64,000 nt of DNA from Fulvivirgaceae bacterium JP3-4 (GCA_029309925.1 JARKND010000005.1:496001-560000), one strand, 5' to 3'; shown: positions 24,639 through 34,358, numbered from the stretch's first letter. Numbers and translations: made by a program. Notes: generated by a model from the letters alone, not told the origin.

Positions 24639-25088
24639 ATGAAAACGATACTCACTACGCTCGTCACTATTCTTTTTATTGCTTCATCTGCATCTGCGCA
24701 AAAGAAAGAATTCGCATGGCTTATCGGAACATGGAAACTGAAGGACAAGAACATCGTGGAAACGTGGTCGCTGGATGAAGATGGCAAATCATTAAAAGGT
24801 GTGTCAATGAAAGTGAATGGCAACGAGAGCACCATTCTTGAAGAGACCCGCCTTGTGTATAAGAACAATTCGTTTTACTACGTTGCAGATGTCACAGGCA
24901 ACCAGGGGGCTATTGATTTTAAGATCTCTTCGTTTGACGAGACCAGTTTCGTTTCGGAAAATCCGAGCCATGACTTTCCCAAGCTCATTCGCTACCGGTA
25001 CATCACACGTGATAACAAGCAATTTATTGAAGCCGCGATAGAAGGTGATGGGAAAGTTATTCCCTACAACTTTGAAAAAGTCCGATAA
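24639..25088 (+). CDS. Exported DUF6265-type protein
   Basis: 149 residues with a signal peptide (MKTILTTLVTILFIASSASAQ). The mature part starts KEFAWLIGTWKLKDKNIVETW and has NPSHDFPKLIRYRY and a closing EGDGKVIPYNFEKV, the pattern of DUF6265 beta-barrel (lipocalin-like) proteins of unknown function. The ATG at 24639 is chosen because a TTG 18 nt upstream would only add charged residues. It follows the AraC regulator on the same strand. Confidence 0.8.
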   Translation: MKTILTTLVTILFIASSASAQKKEFAWLIGTWKLKDKNIVETWSLDEDGKSLKGVSMKVNGNESTILEETRLVYKNNSFYYVADVTGNQGAIDFKISSFDETSFVSENPSHDFPKLIRYRYITRDNKQFIEAAIEGDGKVIPYNFEKVR

Positions 25089-25193
25089 AAATTCACCCTG
25101 CGTACGTCATTTTCCGAAAATGGTTCAAACTTTTAGCGCAAATACTGCATCTAAAGGTAAACCAGGACTAAGTTCCTGACGTAAACAAGGGGA

Positions 25194-25349
25194 ATGAACA
25201 ATCTTTTTCCAATTTTTCAGAAGGAGCCACTACAGCCGGAAAAGGACGATGACAATCGCCTGCTGAAGAAATTGCGTATAGCCCTGTTGTTCTGGTTCAT
25301 CTCACTGCTCATCACTATCATCTGGTTTAGTTTCTCACCAGCGTTTTAA
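25194..25349 (+). CDS. Small single-helix membrane protein
   Basis: 51 residues: a charged N-terminal half (QKEPLQPEKDDDNRLLKKL) and one membrane helix (about residues 29-46, IALLFWFISLLITIIWFSF). The reading frame is clean with an ATG and TAA in a 436-bp gap that otherwise holds only an inverted repeat. I do not recognise a family; the helix with a charged cytoplasmic tail suggests a small membrane accessory protein. Confidence 0.55.
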   Translation: MNNLFPIFQKEPLQPEKDDDNRLLKKLRIALLFWFISLLITIIWFSFSPAF

Positions 25350-25358
25350 AATGCAGGC

Positions 25359-25506
25359 TCACCGCAGAGGCGCAGAGGGCCGCGGAGATTTATTTTCACG
25401 TTGTTTCCTTTTAACAGAATTCGATAGCGTCTTAAGAGATTCAATTCGCTTTATACCTGCATTTTATTTCGAAATTTCTTTGCGGCCCTCTGCGCCTCTG
25501 CGGTGA
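25359..25506. repeat. 25-bp perfect inverted repeat, CGCAGAGG word family
   Basis: The left arm 25359-25383 and right arm 25482-25506 are exact reverse complements (TCACCGCAGAGGCGCAGAGG and onward), 98 nt apart. The arms reiterate a GCAGAGG word. Related degenerate arms occur at 27432-27470 and 59026-59198. The repeat ends 19 nt before the methyltransferase start. Confidence 0.85.
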
Positions 25507-25524
25507 ACACCTTATTTTTGCGCG

Positions 25525-26706
25525 ATGATCATAACCGGCAAAATCACTCTTAAGAAAGGAAAAGAAGTTTCTATTCAGCGCTTTCACCCATGGATCTTCT
25601 CGGGTGCCATTCAAAAAATGGAAGGCGAAGTTGTTGACGGCTGCTGGGTCGAGGTAAACGACTTCAAAGGAAAAACACTTGGCTTCGGTCATTATCAGAA
25701 CGGTAGTATTGCCGTGCGAATGCTTTCCTTTGATCAGGCTGCACCCACTGACACTTTCTGGGAAACCAAACTCCGGAAGGCACTGAATGTTCGTCACGCC
25801 TCAGGACTTCCATCGGAAGTCACCAATGCTTTTCGACTGACACATGCAGAAGGAGATGGTGTGCCAGGGTTGGTGATCGACTACTATGACGGTGTTCTAA
25901 TTGTTCAGGCGCACTCAGCAGGCATGCATAACGACAGACATGAGATCGCAGCTGCGCTTAAACTTGTTCTTCCCGGCCTTACTGCTGTGTTCTACAAGAG
26001 CCAGGGAAGTTTGCCGGGAAAAGTACGCGACAATAAGGAAGAATACCTGCTCGGGCTCGGTGCCGTTCCACACGTTGTTGTTGAAAACAAGTACAGATTT
26101 TTGATCGATTGGGAGGAAGGCCAGAAGACGGGATTTTTCCTGGATCAGCGCGAGAACAGAAAACTGCTTGGTGATTTTTCGAAGGGAAAAAATGTGTTGA
26201 ATACGTTTTGCTACACAGGGGGATTTTCGGTGTATGCGCTGCACGCGGGAGCGAAGCTTGTTCACTCGGTTGATGCATCACAAAAGGCAATCGATCTCAC
26301 CCGCAAGAACATTGAGCTGAATGGATTTAGCCCGGAGCTGCACGAGTGTTTTGCCATTGACACTTTTGATTTCATGAAAGACAAGCAGGACCTCTACGAT
26401 GTTATTATTCTTGACCCACCTGCCTTCGCCAAACATCGCGATGCGCGTCATCAGGCCGTGCGCGGTTATCAGCGGTTGAATGCAGAGACGATGAAGGTGA
26501 TACGTCCGGGCGGAATACTGTTTACATTCTCGTGTTCGCAAGTAGTAGATCGCCAGCTTTTTTACGACACAATTGTGTCGGCTGCAATCCAGGCCGGTCG
26601 GCAGATTAAAGTTCTTCACCACCTCTCTCAACCCGCGGATCACCCCGTGTCAATTTTCCATCCGGAAGGTGAGTATCTAAAAGGGCTTGTGCTCTACGTG
26701 GAGTAA
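25525..26706 (+). CDS. Class I SAM-dependent rRNA methyltransferase, RlmI-like
   Basis: 393 residues. An N-terminal PUA-type RNA-binding domain (about 1-75, FHPWIFSGAI) is followed by the RlmI middle domain (HAEGDGVPGLVIDYYDG) and a Rossmann methyltransferase domain (about 215-390). Key motifs: GFFLDQRENR, VLNTFCYTGGFSVYA (SAM motif I), VHSVDAS, and the catalytic-loop signature IILDPPAFAKH. A second conserved Cys is in FTFSCSQVV. RlmI makes 5-methylcytosine in 23S rRNA; the exact target site here is inferred only from family. The length matches. Confidence 0.93.
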   Translation: MIITGKITLKKGKEVSIQRFHPWIFSGAIQKMEGEVVDGCWVEVNDFKGKTLGFGHYQNGSIAVRMLSFDQAAPTDTFWETKLRKALNVRHASGLPSEVTNAFRLTHAEGDGVPGLVIDYYDGVLIVQAHSAGMHNDRHEIAAALKLVLPGLTAVFYKSQGSLPGKVRDNKEEYLLGLGAVPHVVVENKYRFLIDWEEGQKTGFFLDQRENRKLLGDFSKGKNVLNTFCYTGGFSVYALHAGAKLVHSVDASQKAIDLTRKNIELNGFSPELHECFAIDTFDFMKDKQDLYDVIILDPPAFAKHRDARHQAVRGYQRLNAETMKVIRPGGILFTFSCSQVVDRQLFYDTIVSAAIQAGRQIKVLHHLSQPADHPVSIFHPEGEYLKGLVLYVE

Positions 26707-26713
26707 AACCCTA

Positions 26714-26868
26714 CCCCTAAATCCCCTGAAGGGGACTTTAATACCGTCTTACCTCACCGATCACACATGTTCTTATTGTACGTGCTCCGTTAAAAAAGCT
26801 AAAAAAATTTCCGACCTGTTCCTTTGTAAAGGACCTTGCATTCAAGTCCCCTTTAGGGGATTTAGGGG
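26714..26868. repeat. Inverted repeat CCCCTAAATCCCC / GGGGATTTAGGGG
   Basis: The 25-bp arms 26714-26738 and 26844-26868 are reverse complements with one mismatch; each arm also carries an internal AGTCCCCT..AGGGGACT-type hairpin. A shorter relative (AAGTCCCTTCAGGGGACTT, 317-335) lies after the first terminator of the window. It sits between convergent genes, directly after the RlmI-like gene. Confidence 0.8.
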
Positions 26869-26887
26869 TTGGTATCAGGGGTGGGTA

Positions 26888-27319
26888 TTAGGGGTTATGC
26901 GCCTCATCCGTACTCTTGTGACAGATCATCTGCCATACTTTGTTTCTGATTGCAAACACGCGGACGTAGTGGAGGGCGTACCTTGAGATCTTTTCTTTGC
27001 CCTGACGCTCAACGGAAAGCTTGCCGAAGATGATGGCTATGTCTCCGTGCATTTCTACTTTAGTCGAGTCGTGGACACGTGACAGGAATTTTTCTGCTCC
27101 CATCTTTTCGATATTTCTGATCCAGCTTTCTTTTGAATCGATAAGCCCGGTGGCGTGTGTGAAGACAAAATCTTCTCCATAGTGTTTCTTCAGAAAATCA
27201 ATATTCTTGTCGACAACCGCCTGGTCGATTTTACGGTTGAGATCGTCAAGTTCTTTGTCTGGCTGAGCGAAAGAGGAAAGCGTGACGAGGAGAAATAGCT
27301 TGGTGATGATGAACTTCAT
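26888..27319 (-). CDS. Exported NTF2-like (DUF4440-type) protein
   Basis: 143 residues. The signal peptide (about 1-18, ending SSFAQ) precedes an NTF2-like alpha+beta cone fold: DKELDDLNRKIDQAVVDKN, a long first helix, then FLKKHYGEDFVFTHATG, and strands with VEMHGDIAIIFGKL and RYALHYVRVFAIRNKVWQM. This resembles the DUF4440 group, which includes SnoaL-like enzymes and binding proteins; no catalytic residues can be assigned. It converges with RlmI. Confidence 0.78.
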   Translation of the reverse strand: MKFIITKLFLLVTLSSFAQPDKELDDLNRKIDQAVVDKNIDFLKKHYGEDFVFTHATGLIDSKESWIRNIEKMGAEKFLSRVHDSTKVEMHGDIAIIFGKLSVERQGKEKISRYALHYVRVFAIRNKVWQMICHKSTDEAHNP

Positions 27320-27431
27320 AGGTGCCGGTTCTGGTTACGCGTATTAAGATAGTGCAAATTTCGTTGCGCTCCATTTGGGCCTCTCGAACACACCTAGAGG
27401 CTGCACGCACGATGATCTCCAAATTGCAAAT

Positions 27432-27470
27432 CACTCGGTGGCTCTCTGTGCCTCCTCCGCATCTCTGTGG
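27432..27470. repeat. Degenerate single arm of the CGCAGAGG word family
   Basis: The sequence GGCTCTCTGTGCCTCCTCCG and onward repeats the CTCTGTG/CTCCG words of the perfect inverted repeat at 25482-25506. No inverted partner was found nearby. It lies between the NTF2-like gene and gldB. Confidence 0.45.
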
Positions 27471-27485
27471 TGCAGTATTTTGTAT

Positions 27486-28490
27486 TTAATTTCTCTCAGG
27501 TTTATACTTTGAATCGCGGAAGATTTTTGCCCCGCTCGGCTCGCTCATTAATTCTGGCAATGTTGTGTCTGGCTTTTCGTCCATGTAGGCGTTAACAATT
27601 TGCCAGCCCACAAATTGCCCGATCCGTCCCGGACACTCCGGACCGACATCGAGTGTCTTAGGGCGCTCGCCAAGATATTTCTGCTTCATCACATGACTGG
27701 TAGAAAACAACACCTCGTCCTGGACCAGTCGTGCCCAGATCAGGTCCTGATTATTTCGCGCGCCACGCATTTCCTCAGGGGTGTACCAGATAAAAATACT
27801 GTCAGGAACACAGGGAAGCATCCGCTTTGCGAAATAAAATGACTTACCGTACGCGATCATGTCTGCGAGCACTGTTTTATCGTTGTTGTCCGTTTTGTTA
27901 AATCGGTTGCTGATACCGTAGATCAGCATACACGATGGGACAATGTTCTCCTTATTGTATTGACGAAGTAGATATTCGTAAACGTTCGGCCTGTATTTCG
28001 CTCCGTGGCCGAGGAATGAATCCAGCCCGACAATGATGAGCGAGTCGGACACATAAAGATCAGTATCCAGCCCGTTGACAATTGTTTCTACACGGGGCGG
28101 AACAAAGTCCGGGTAGTAGTATTTCAGGTTGGTGAATGCTTCTTCGAATTGTGCCTCGAGTTCACTGCCATCGCCAAAAACTTTTTTCGTTTCCATCAGC
28201 AGGGTGTCGAAGGCAGGATGCGTGATCTTGCGGAAGACTTCATTGATGAACACGGAGTCGTTCGGATATTCCTGGCGTTTGAAAATAAAGTCGCGGAAGA
28301 TCGGCTTGCGCGTGAGCAACGAGACCAGCGCTTTTTTTGAGGACAGATTTCCGATCGAGTCTTCAAAATGCAGGATGTCAACCGAAACCCGTGAGCTTAC
28401 TTCAGGAATAACCGCACATTTTTCTTCTTCGTTCTTATTGCAGGACCACAACAAAAGACCAAGCGAAAAGGCCAGCAGGATTTTTTTCAT
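27486..28490 (-). CDS. gldB: Gliding motility lipoprotein GldB
   Basis: 334 residues with a lipoprotein signal (KKILLAFSLGLLLWSC). GldB hallmarks are RVSVDILHFEDSIGN near the N terminus, LIIVGLDSFLGHGAKY, and the C-terminal block GRIGQFVGWQIVNAYMDEK followed by IFRDSKYKPERN. GldB is a membrane lipoprotein needed for gliding and T9SS function in flavobacteria; its biochemical role is unclear. The ATG at 28490 gives a normal signal peptide (an upstream ATG at 28514 adds eight residues). It follows the DUF6702 gene on the same strand by 24 nt. Confidence 0.9.
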   Translation of the reverse strand: MKKILLAFSLGLLLWSCNKNEEEKCAVIPEVSSRVSVDILHFEDSIGNLSSKKALVSLLTRKPIFRDFIFKRQEYPNDSVFINEVFRKITHPAFDTLLMETKKVFGDGSELEAQFEEAFTNLKYYYPDFVPPRVETIVNGLDTDLYVSDSLIIVGLDSFLGHGAKYRPNVYEYLLRQYNKENIVPSCMLIYGISNRFNKTDNNDKTVLADMIAYGKSFYFAKRMLPCVPDSIFIWYTPEEMRGARNNQDLIWARLVQDEVLFSTSHVMKQKYLGERPKTLDVGPECPGRIGQFVGWQIVNAYMDEKPDTTLPELMSEPSGAKIFRDSKYKPERN

Positions 28491-28514
28491 AGGGGCGAAA
28501 ATACGCGAATTCAA

Positions 28515-29024
28515 TTACTTGATATCAAACGTAATCTTGTCTACGGGAGTACTTCGTGTAAGTCTTAAACTTCTCACCGTTTCCCGCACTGTGATGTTCA
28601 CCAGGTTATTCTGGTCTTCGTGCGTTTCGGTAATGATCGAGTTCTGAACCTGGATGGTTTTGAATTTTTTCACTTTGCTGACTTCGATGTAAAAAACAAA
28701 CGCGTCATCCTCGCGTTCATGGCCCAGGTAGTTCACTTGTTGGGGCTTGCCGTCAAGGGAGATCTTAAAGTTCGAGCGGATATATTCACCGGTCATTTGA
28801 TCGGTCGTCTTGCCGTTTTTAGGCTGGAGCAGGTCAAGGTCTGGCTGGTTGAGTTTGTTTTTTATGGAAAGCTCCAGGTCATCGATGAACACGCGCATCA
28901 TGATTTCAAGCGCCTTGTCTTTCTCATCAAATTCGATTTCGGTCACCGACACGTGCATGGGGTGAACGAAGAGCGAGAGTGCTGACACCTGAATGATGGC
29001 CGCCAGTGTAAAAAGTAACTTCAT
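28515..29024 (-). CDS. DUF6702 family exported protein
   Basis: 169 residues with a signal peptide (about 1-18). The mature start HPMHVSVTEIEFDEKDKALE and MMRVFIDDLELSIKNK are the recognisable DUF6702 phrases; the rest is beta-rich. The family has no known activity but is commonly found beside HupE/UreJ and M1 peptidase genes in Bacteroidota, as here: HupE starts 145 bp away on the opposite strand, followed by three M1 genes. The ATG at 29024 fits the signal peptide; an upstream start at 29060 is less likely. Confidence 0.85.
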   Translation of the reverse strand: MKLLFTLAAIIQVSALSLFVHPMHVSVTEIEFDEKDKALEIMMRVFIDDLELSIKNKLNQPDLDLLQPKNGKTTDQMTGEYIRSNFKISLDGKPQQVNYLGHEREDDAFVFYIEVSKVKKFKTIQVQNSIITETHEDQNNLVNITVRETVRSLRLTRSTPVDKITFDIK

Positions 29025-29168
29025 AAGTGTAAACTGAATGCGAAGTAAGCAAATTGTCAACCAATTTCCCGACTACCGGTCATTCTTACCTGCCGGTCAG
29101 CAAAAAAAATAGCAGCTTTTCTCCGTTCCGATTTTAAACCTTATACTTGAAGCCCTTTTACGCTAACC

Positions 29169-29756
29169 ATGAGTCAATTCAGAATCTACTTCGATCTCGG
29201 ACGGGAGCATATCCTGGACGTTGCGAACGGCTATGATCATATCCTGTTTGTGATCGCATTGTGTGTTCTTTACCAGCTGCGCGACTGGAAGCATGTGCTT
29301 ATCCTGGTAACCGCATTTACCATCGGCCACTCCATCACCCTGGCGCTTTCAACTTTCAATATCATTTCGGTGAATGTTGAGCTTATTGAATTCCTCATTC
29401 CCGTCACGATCTTCATAACGGCTGTTTCAAACCTGTTCAAGCATGAGGATGCAATCCACGGTAGGGCTATGCAACTCAATTACTTTTATGCAGCCTTCTT
29501 TGGCCTGATCCATGGCATGGGATTCTCCAATTACCTGAAAAGCATCCTCGGCCGCGATAAAAATATTGTATCCCAACTTTTTGCCTTTAACATCGGTTTA
29601 GAGTTAGGCCAAATAATAATCGTTGTGATCTTGCTCGTTGCAGGATTTATTTTAACAGATCTTTTTGGCGTAAACCGCAGAGACTGGAAAATGGTCATTT
29701 CTTCCGCTGTAGCGGGAATTGCCCTTATCCTGATCAAAGAAAAAATTTTTTGGTAG
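29169..29756 (+). CDS. HupE/UreJ family membrane protein
   Basis: 195 residues with about six membrane helices. Family landmarks are the histidine pattern H-x7-GYDHILFVIAL in helix 1, TIGHSITLAL in helix 2 and FGLIHGMGFSNYL in helix 4. HupE/UreJ proteins are secondary permeases for nickel or cobalt in hydrogenase and urease systems; neither enzyme is visible here, so the metal and role are open. It is divergent from DUF6702 and 26 nt upstream of the first M1 peptidase, suggesting one transcript. Confidence 0.9.
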   Translation: MSQFRIYFDLGREHILDVANGYDHILFVIALCVLYQLRDWKHVLILVTAFTIGHSITLALSTFNIISVNVELIEFLIPVTIFITAVSNLFKHEDAIHGRAMQLNYFYAAFFGLIHGMGFSNYLKSILGRDKNIVSQLFAFNIGLELGQIIIVVILLVAGFILTDLFGVNRRDWKMVISSAVAGIALILIKEKIFW

Positions 29757-29782
29757 ACACTCATTAACCTTTTTTAAAATCT

Positions 29783-31993
29783 ATGATTCGTTTTCTTTTT
29801 GTTTTTGCACTGGCGCTCAATTTTGCCTTTGCACAGGAGAAAAACTGGCAGGGCAAATTCGAGCAGCTCGATCAAACCCTACCGACTCCAAATGAATACC
29901 GGACTGGCTCGGGTGCTCCCGGTCCAAGATACTGGCAGCAGCAGGCCGACTACGTGATCGCAGTTGAATTGAATGACGACAACCAGAGCATCATGGGTAC
30001 AGAAACCATTACCTATCACAACAATTCGCCTGATGTGCTGGGTTATCTGTGGCTGCAACTCGACCAGAACATCCTCGCAGACGAAAATACGCTTGCATCA
30101 ACCAGCACGGGTGCGCTTGTTGACTCGGCAGCAGCCAAAACATACGCCACACGTGTGTCAGACTTCGATGCCGGATTTAAAATCAAAGGCGTAAAGGAAA
30201 CGAGCGGCAAACCATTGCAATACATCATCAACAACACGATGATGCGTGTTGATCTTCCTCAGCCGTTGAAGTCCGGTGACAAGGTTTCATTCAACATCGA
30301 CTGGTCTTTTAACATTGTTGACCGCAGTATCTTCGGTCAGCGCAGTGGAATGGAATATTTCCCGGCCGACAAGAATTACATTTATACGATCGCTCAGTTC
30401 TTCCCAAGAATGTGCGTGTATGACGACTACGAAGGCTGGCAGAACAAGCAGTTTCTCGGACGAGGTGAGTTCACACTTCCTTTCGGAGATTATAAAGTGA
30501 AGATCACCGTGCCTTCAGATCACGTCATCGCTGCAACCGGTGTGCTGCAAAATCCGCAGGATGTGCTGACGAAGACTGAGATGGAGAGATTTCAAAAAGC
30601 AAAAACAACTTTCGACAAGCCTGTGATCATTGTAACGCAGGCAGAAGCTACCGCGAAAGAAAAAACAAAATCTAAGCAGAAGAAGACCTGGGAATTTCAC
30701 GCTCAGAACGTCCGCGACTTCGCCTTTGCAAGCTCACGAAAATTTATCTGGGATGCACAGGCCGTGAAGATCGGAGCCAACACCCCGCTTGCGATGTCCT
30801 ACTATCCGAAAGAAGGTAATCCACTGTGGGAGGCTGAGTCGACCAGGGCCGTGAAGAATACGCTCGAAGTTTACTCGCGCATGACCATCGATTATCCTTA
30901 TCCTGTTGCGATCTCCGTTCACACCGCGAGCATTGGCATGGAATATCCGATGATCTGTTTCAACTATGGCCGTCCAAGACCTGACGGAACAATTCCCCCG
31001 CAAACAAGAAAAGGTATGATCGGTGTGATCATCCATGAGGTGGGACACAACTTCTTTCCGATGATCATCAACAACGATGAGCGCCAGACTACGTGGATGG
31101 ATGAGGGTATCAACAGTTTTGTTGAAGTTCTCACCGAGCGCGAGCGTTATCCTGATATTGACTGGAGCAGCGACACACCGAAAGGACTTGTGAACTACAT
31201 GAAAGGTGACACACGTACGAAACGTCCGCTGATGGTAAATCCTGAGCAGGTGATCCAGCTCGGACCCGAGCAGTATGCAAAGGCAGCGATGGCGCTTGAC
31301 ATCCTGCGTGAAACAGTAATGGGCAAGGAATTATTTGATAAGGCGTTTAAGGAATACGCACAACGCTGGGCGTTCAAACATCCGAAGCCGGCAGACTTTT
31401 TCCGTACGCTTGAAGATGCCTCTGCCGTTGACCTTGACTGGTTCTGGAGAGGATGGTTCTATACAACCGATAATGTTGATCAGAGTATCGATGAAGTGAA
31501 ATGGTTCAAACTACGTGACGAAAAATCAAACATCGAAAACAAAAATGTAAAGGCTCAGAGAGGCGACCTCGCGTCAAATGGCAGCAACAAAGCGAACCCT
31601 TTCAATGGTGCACCACAGGAATTTACGCTGATGAATACGGATCCGCAGCTGTATGGTGAATTCAGAAGCCGCATAGACGACAAGGCCGTGATGCAGAAAC
31701 TACAAGGCAAGAATATCTACGAAGTTACGTTGTCAAACAAAGGTGGATTGGTAATGCCTGTAATCATCGAGTGGAATTACAAAGATGGTACGAAGGAGAT
31801 CGAACGCATTCCCGCGGAGATCTGGAGAATTAACGAGACGAAGTTCAGCAAGGTATTTGTGAAAGAAAAAGAAGTAGCCAGCGTTGTGCTTGATCCTAGA
31901 TTCGAAACCACCGATATCAACACCGATGACAACGTGTTTCCGAAAATGGAAAAGGATTCCAGATTTGATGAGTTCAAAAAGAAAGCCGATTAA
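29783..31993 (+). CDS. M1 family metallopeptidase, paralogue 1 of 3
   Basis: 736 residues. The signal peptide (about 1-17) marks an exported enzyme. An N-terminal beta domain opens with WQGKFEQLDQTLPTPNEYRTG and ADYVIAVELND. The zinc site is His418-Glu419-x2-His422 (HEVGHNFFPMI) with the third ligand Glu441 in WMDEGINSF, the M1 spacing. The usual GAMEN exopeptidase loop is replaced by GMEYPMI. A beta-rich C-terminal domain ends with an acidic/Lys tail. It probably trims peptides in the periplasm or outside the cell. Two close paralogues follow in tandem, and HupE precedes it. Confidence 0.93.
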   Translation: MIRFLFVFALALNFAFAQEKNWQGKFEQLDQTLPTPNEYRTGSGAPGPRYWQQQADYVIAVELNDDNQSIMGTETITYHNNSPDVLGYLWLQLDQNILADENTLASTSTGALVDSAAAKTYATRVSDFDAGFKIKGVKETSGKPLQYIINNTMMRVDLPQPLKSGDKVSFNIDWSFNIVDRSIFGQRSGMEYFPADKNYIYTIAQFFPRMCVYDDYEGWQNKQFLGRGEFTLPFGDYKVKITVPSDHVIAATGVLQNPQDVLTKTEMERFQKAKTTFDKPVIIVTQAEATAKEKTKSKQKKTWEFHAQNVRDFAFASSRKFIWDAQAVKIGANTPLAMSYYPKEGNPLWEAESTRAVKNTLEVYSRMTIDYPYPVAISVHTASIGMEYPMICFNYGRPRPDGTIPPQTRKGMIGVIIHEVGHNFFPMIINNDERQTTWMDEGINSFVEVLTERERYPDIDWSSDTPKGLVNYMKGDTRTKRPLMVNPEQVIQLGPEQYAKAAMALDILRETVMGKELFDKAFKEYAQRWAFKHPKPADFFRTLEDASAVDLDWFWRGWFYTTDNVDQSIDEVKWFKLRDEKSNIENKNVKAQRGDLASNGSNKANPFNGAPQEFTLMNTDPQLYGEFRSRIDDKAVMQKLQGKNIYEVTLSNKGGLVMPVIIEWNYKDGTKEIERIPAEIWRINETKFSKVFVKEKEVASVVLDPRFETTDINTDDNVFPKMEKDSRFDEFKKKAD

Positions 31994-32036
31994 ATACGTA
32001 AAAGTGGGTATCGGAATAGTTTAAAATAATTTTTGG

Positions 32037-32068
32037 AGTGCCGTATTTTTACGGCACTTTTGTTTTTG
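32037..32068 (+). terminator. Intrinsic terminator after M1 paralogue 1
   Basis: An 8-bp stem AGTGCCGT/ACGGCACT (32037-32044, 32051-32058) with a 6-nt loop is followed by TTTTGTTTTT. It lies in the 94-bp gap between the first and second M1 genes, so these may be separate transcripts. Confidence 0.85.
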
Positions 32069-32087
32069 GGAATTTTAATATAAACCT

Positions 32088-34334
32088 ATGAAGATCGTAA
32101 AACGAATTGTTGCGATTGCGCTTTTGGCATTATTGACGTGGAGCGCTTTTGCACAGCAACAGCAGCAGGCGTGGAAAGGAAAGTTTGAACAGTTGGATCA
32201 GACACTTCCGACACCTAACAGCTATCGCACCGGTTCAGGTGCCCCGGGTCCGGCATACTGGCAACAACGGGCCGACTATGTGATCAACGTTGAAGTTGAT
32301 GACAACACGCAACTGCTCACCGGCTCTGAAACCATCACCTACTATAATAACTCACCGGAGACATTGCGTTACCTCTGGCTGCAACTTGATCAGAACATTT
32401 TTGGGCCGGATAATCTTACGGACCAAACCAACACAGGCGCTATACGCGATTCATTACCCACAGCATACCTGGGTTATGTTGCAGGCATCACTGTTTCCGA
32501 TTACAAAGGTGGCTATACCATTAAGTCGGTGAAAGATGCTTCAGGGAAACAGCTCCCAACCACGATCAATAAAACTATGATGCGAGTCGATCTTCCGACA
32601 CCGATGAAGACGGGAGATAAATTTGTGTTTTCCATTGACTGGAGCTACACTGAATACAATCGCCAGAACTTTAGCGGTCGTGGCGGCTACGAATATTTTC
32701 CGGAGGATGGCAACTACCTCTACACGTTCGCGCAGTGGTTCCCCCGCATGTGTGTGTTTGATGACTACGAAGGCTGGCAGAACAAGCAGTTCTTCGGTCT
32801 CGGTGAGTTTGCGCTGACATTTGGAAATTATCGCGTAAGAATTACCGTGCCGTCTGACCATATCGTTGGTGCTACCGGTACAATTCAGAATATGAACGAA
32901 GTGCTTACAAAAACTCAGATCGAGCGCTACGAAAGGGCAAAGCAATCATTTGACAAACCAGTTGTCATAGTTACGGAAGAAGAAGCGCGTCAGAAAGAAA
33001 AAACAAAATCAACGAAGAAGAGCACGTGGGAATTCTACGCAGAGAATGTTCGCGACTTTGCCTTTGCACACTCGCGCAAGTTCATCTGGGACGCGCAGGC
33101 TGTTAAACTGAATGACAAAACGCCACTCGCAATGTCACTCTATCCGAAAGAAGGAAATCCACTCTGGGGCAAGGAGTCGACCAAAGCCGTGAAGAATGCC
33201 CTTGAGGTTTATTCAAAGCGTACAATCGATTATCCTTATCCTGTAGCCTACTCCGTTCATACAGCGAATCAGGGCATGGAATATCCGATGATCTGCTTCA
33301 ATGGCGGACGCCCGAACAAAGACGGCACCTACTCTCAGCAAACCCTTATCGGGATGATCCACGTAATCATTCACGAAGTAGGACACAACTTCTTCCCGAT
33401 GATCATCAATTCTGACGAGCGTCAGTGGACCTGGATGGATGAAGGATTGAATTCCTTCCTTGATAAAGAAACATTGCAGGAGCGTTACCCTGAATTGAAC
33501 TACATGAGAGGAACACCGAAGACGATCGTGAACTACATGAAAGGTGACAAGAGCCAGATGCGTCCGATGATGACAAGCTCAGATAACATTCGCACGATCG
33601 AGTTTGGTAACAACGGCTACTCAAAACCTTCGGCTGCCCTCACGCTGTTGCGCGAGACAGTAATGGGTCCTGAGCTGTTCGACAAAGCCTTCAAGGAGTA
33701 CGCACAGCGCTGGGCATTCAAGCATCCCGGGCCGGCAGATTTCTTTCGCACAATGGAAGATGCGTCCGCTGTTGACCTTGATTGGTTCTGGAGAGGTTGG
33801 TTCTACACAACCGATCATGTTGATGTCGAATTGGCCGAGGTGAAATGGTTCAAGCTGAAAAATCAGAAGTCGGATCCGGAAAAGAAAAATGTGAAGACCA
33901 GTGGAGGAGACCTCGCTGGAAAATCTCAGAACGCTGCATCGGACTTCAGCAACGGACCTCAGGAATTTACACTCACAGACACACCTGAGCAGCTTTATGG
34001 TGAGTTCAAGAGCCGTATCGATGATAACGCAGTGCGTCAGAAACTCAACGGAAAGAATATCTACCAGCTCAAATTCAAAAATGCCGGTGGACTTGTCTCT
34101 CCGATCGTGATCGAATGGACCTTTAAAGACGGCTCGAAAGAGATTGAACGTATTCCGGCCGAGGTCTGGAGGATCAATGAAAGTGAGATCACAAAAGTGT
34201 TTGTGAAAGACAAGGAAGTTGTTAACATTGTTGTCGATCCGAATTCGGAACTGGCGGATGTGAACGCTGCCAACAATGCGTTTCCCAAGCGCCCGGTGGA
34301 TTCGAAATTTGATCAGTTCAAAAAGAACAATTAG
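32088..34334 (+). CDS. M1 family metallopeptidase, paralogue 2 of 3
   Basis: 748 residues, closely similar to its two neighbours along the whole length. It has a signal peptide (about 1-22), WKGKFEQLDQTLPTPNSYRTG, zinc ligands His429, His433 (HEVGHNFFPMI) and Glu452 (MDEGLNSFL), and GMEYPMI in place of GAMEN. The RWAFKHPGPADFFRTMEDAS helix is shared with paralogue 1. The lysine-rich insert after VRDFAFAHSRKFIWD-type segments and the C-terminal beta domain are conserved. It ends in TAG. Terminators on both sides suggest a single-gene transcript. Confidence 0.93.
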   Translation: MKIVKRIVAIALLALLTWSAFAQQQQQAWKGKFEQLDQTLPTPNSYRTGSGAPGPAYWQQRADYVINVEVDDNTQLLTGSETITYYNNSPETLRYLWLQLDQNIFGPDNLTDQTNTGAIRDSLPTAYLGYVAGITVSDYKGGYTIKSVKDASGKQLPTTINKTMMRVDLPTPMKTGDKFVFSIDWSYTEYNRQNFSGRGGYEYFPEDGNYLYTFAQWFPRMCVFDDYEGWQNKQFFGLGEFALTFGNYRVRITVPSDHIVGATGTIQNMNEVLTKTQIERYERAKQSFDKPVVIVTEEEARQKEKTKSTKKSTWEFYAENVRDFAFAHSRKFIWDAQAVKLNDKTPLAMSLYPKEGNPLWGKESTKAVKNALEVYSKRTIDYPYPVAYSVHTANQGMEYPMICFNGGRPNKDGTYSQQTLIGMIHVIIHEVGHNFFPMIINSDERQWTWMDEGLNSFLDKETLQERYPELNYMRGTPKTIVNYMKGDKSQMRPMMTSSDNIRTIEFGNNGYSKPSAALTLLRETVMGPELFDKAFKEYAQRWAFKHPGPADFFRTMEDASAVDLDWFWRGWFYTTDHVDVELAEVKWFKLKNQKSDPEKKNVKTSGGDLAGKSQNAASDFSNGPQEFTLTDTPEQLYGEFKSRIDDNAVRQKLNGKNIYQLKFKNAGGLVSPIVIEWTFKDGSKEIERIPAEVWRINESEITKVFVKDKEVVNIVVDPNSELADVNAANNAFPKRPVDSKFDQFKKNN

Positions 34335-34358
34335 TTTACCATACAGGTTAAAATTCAG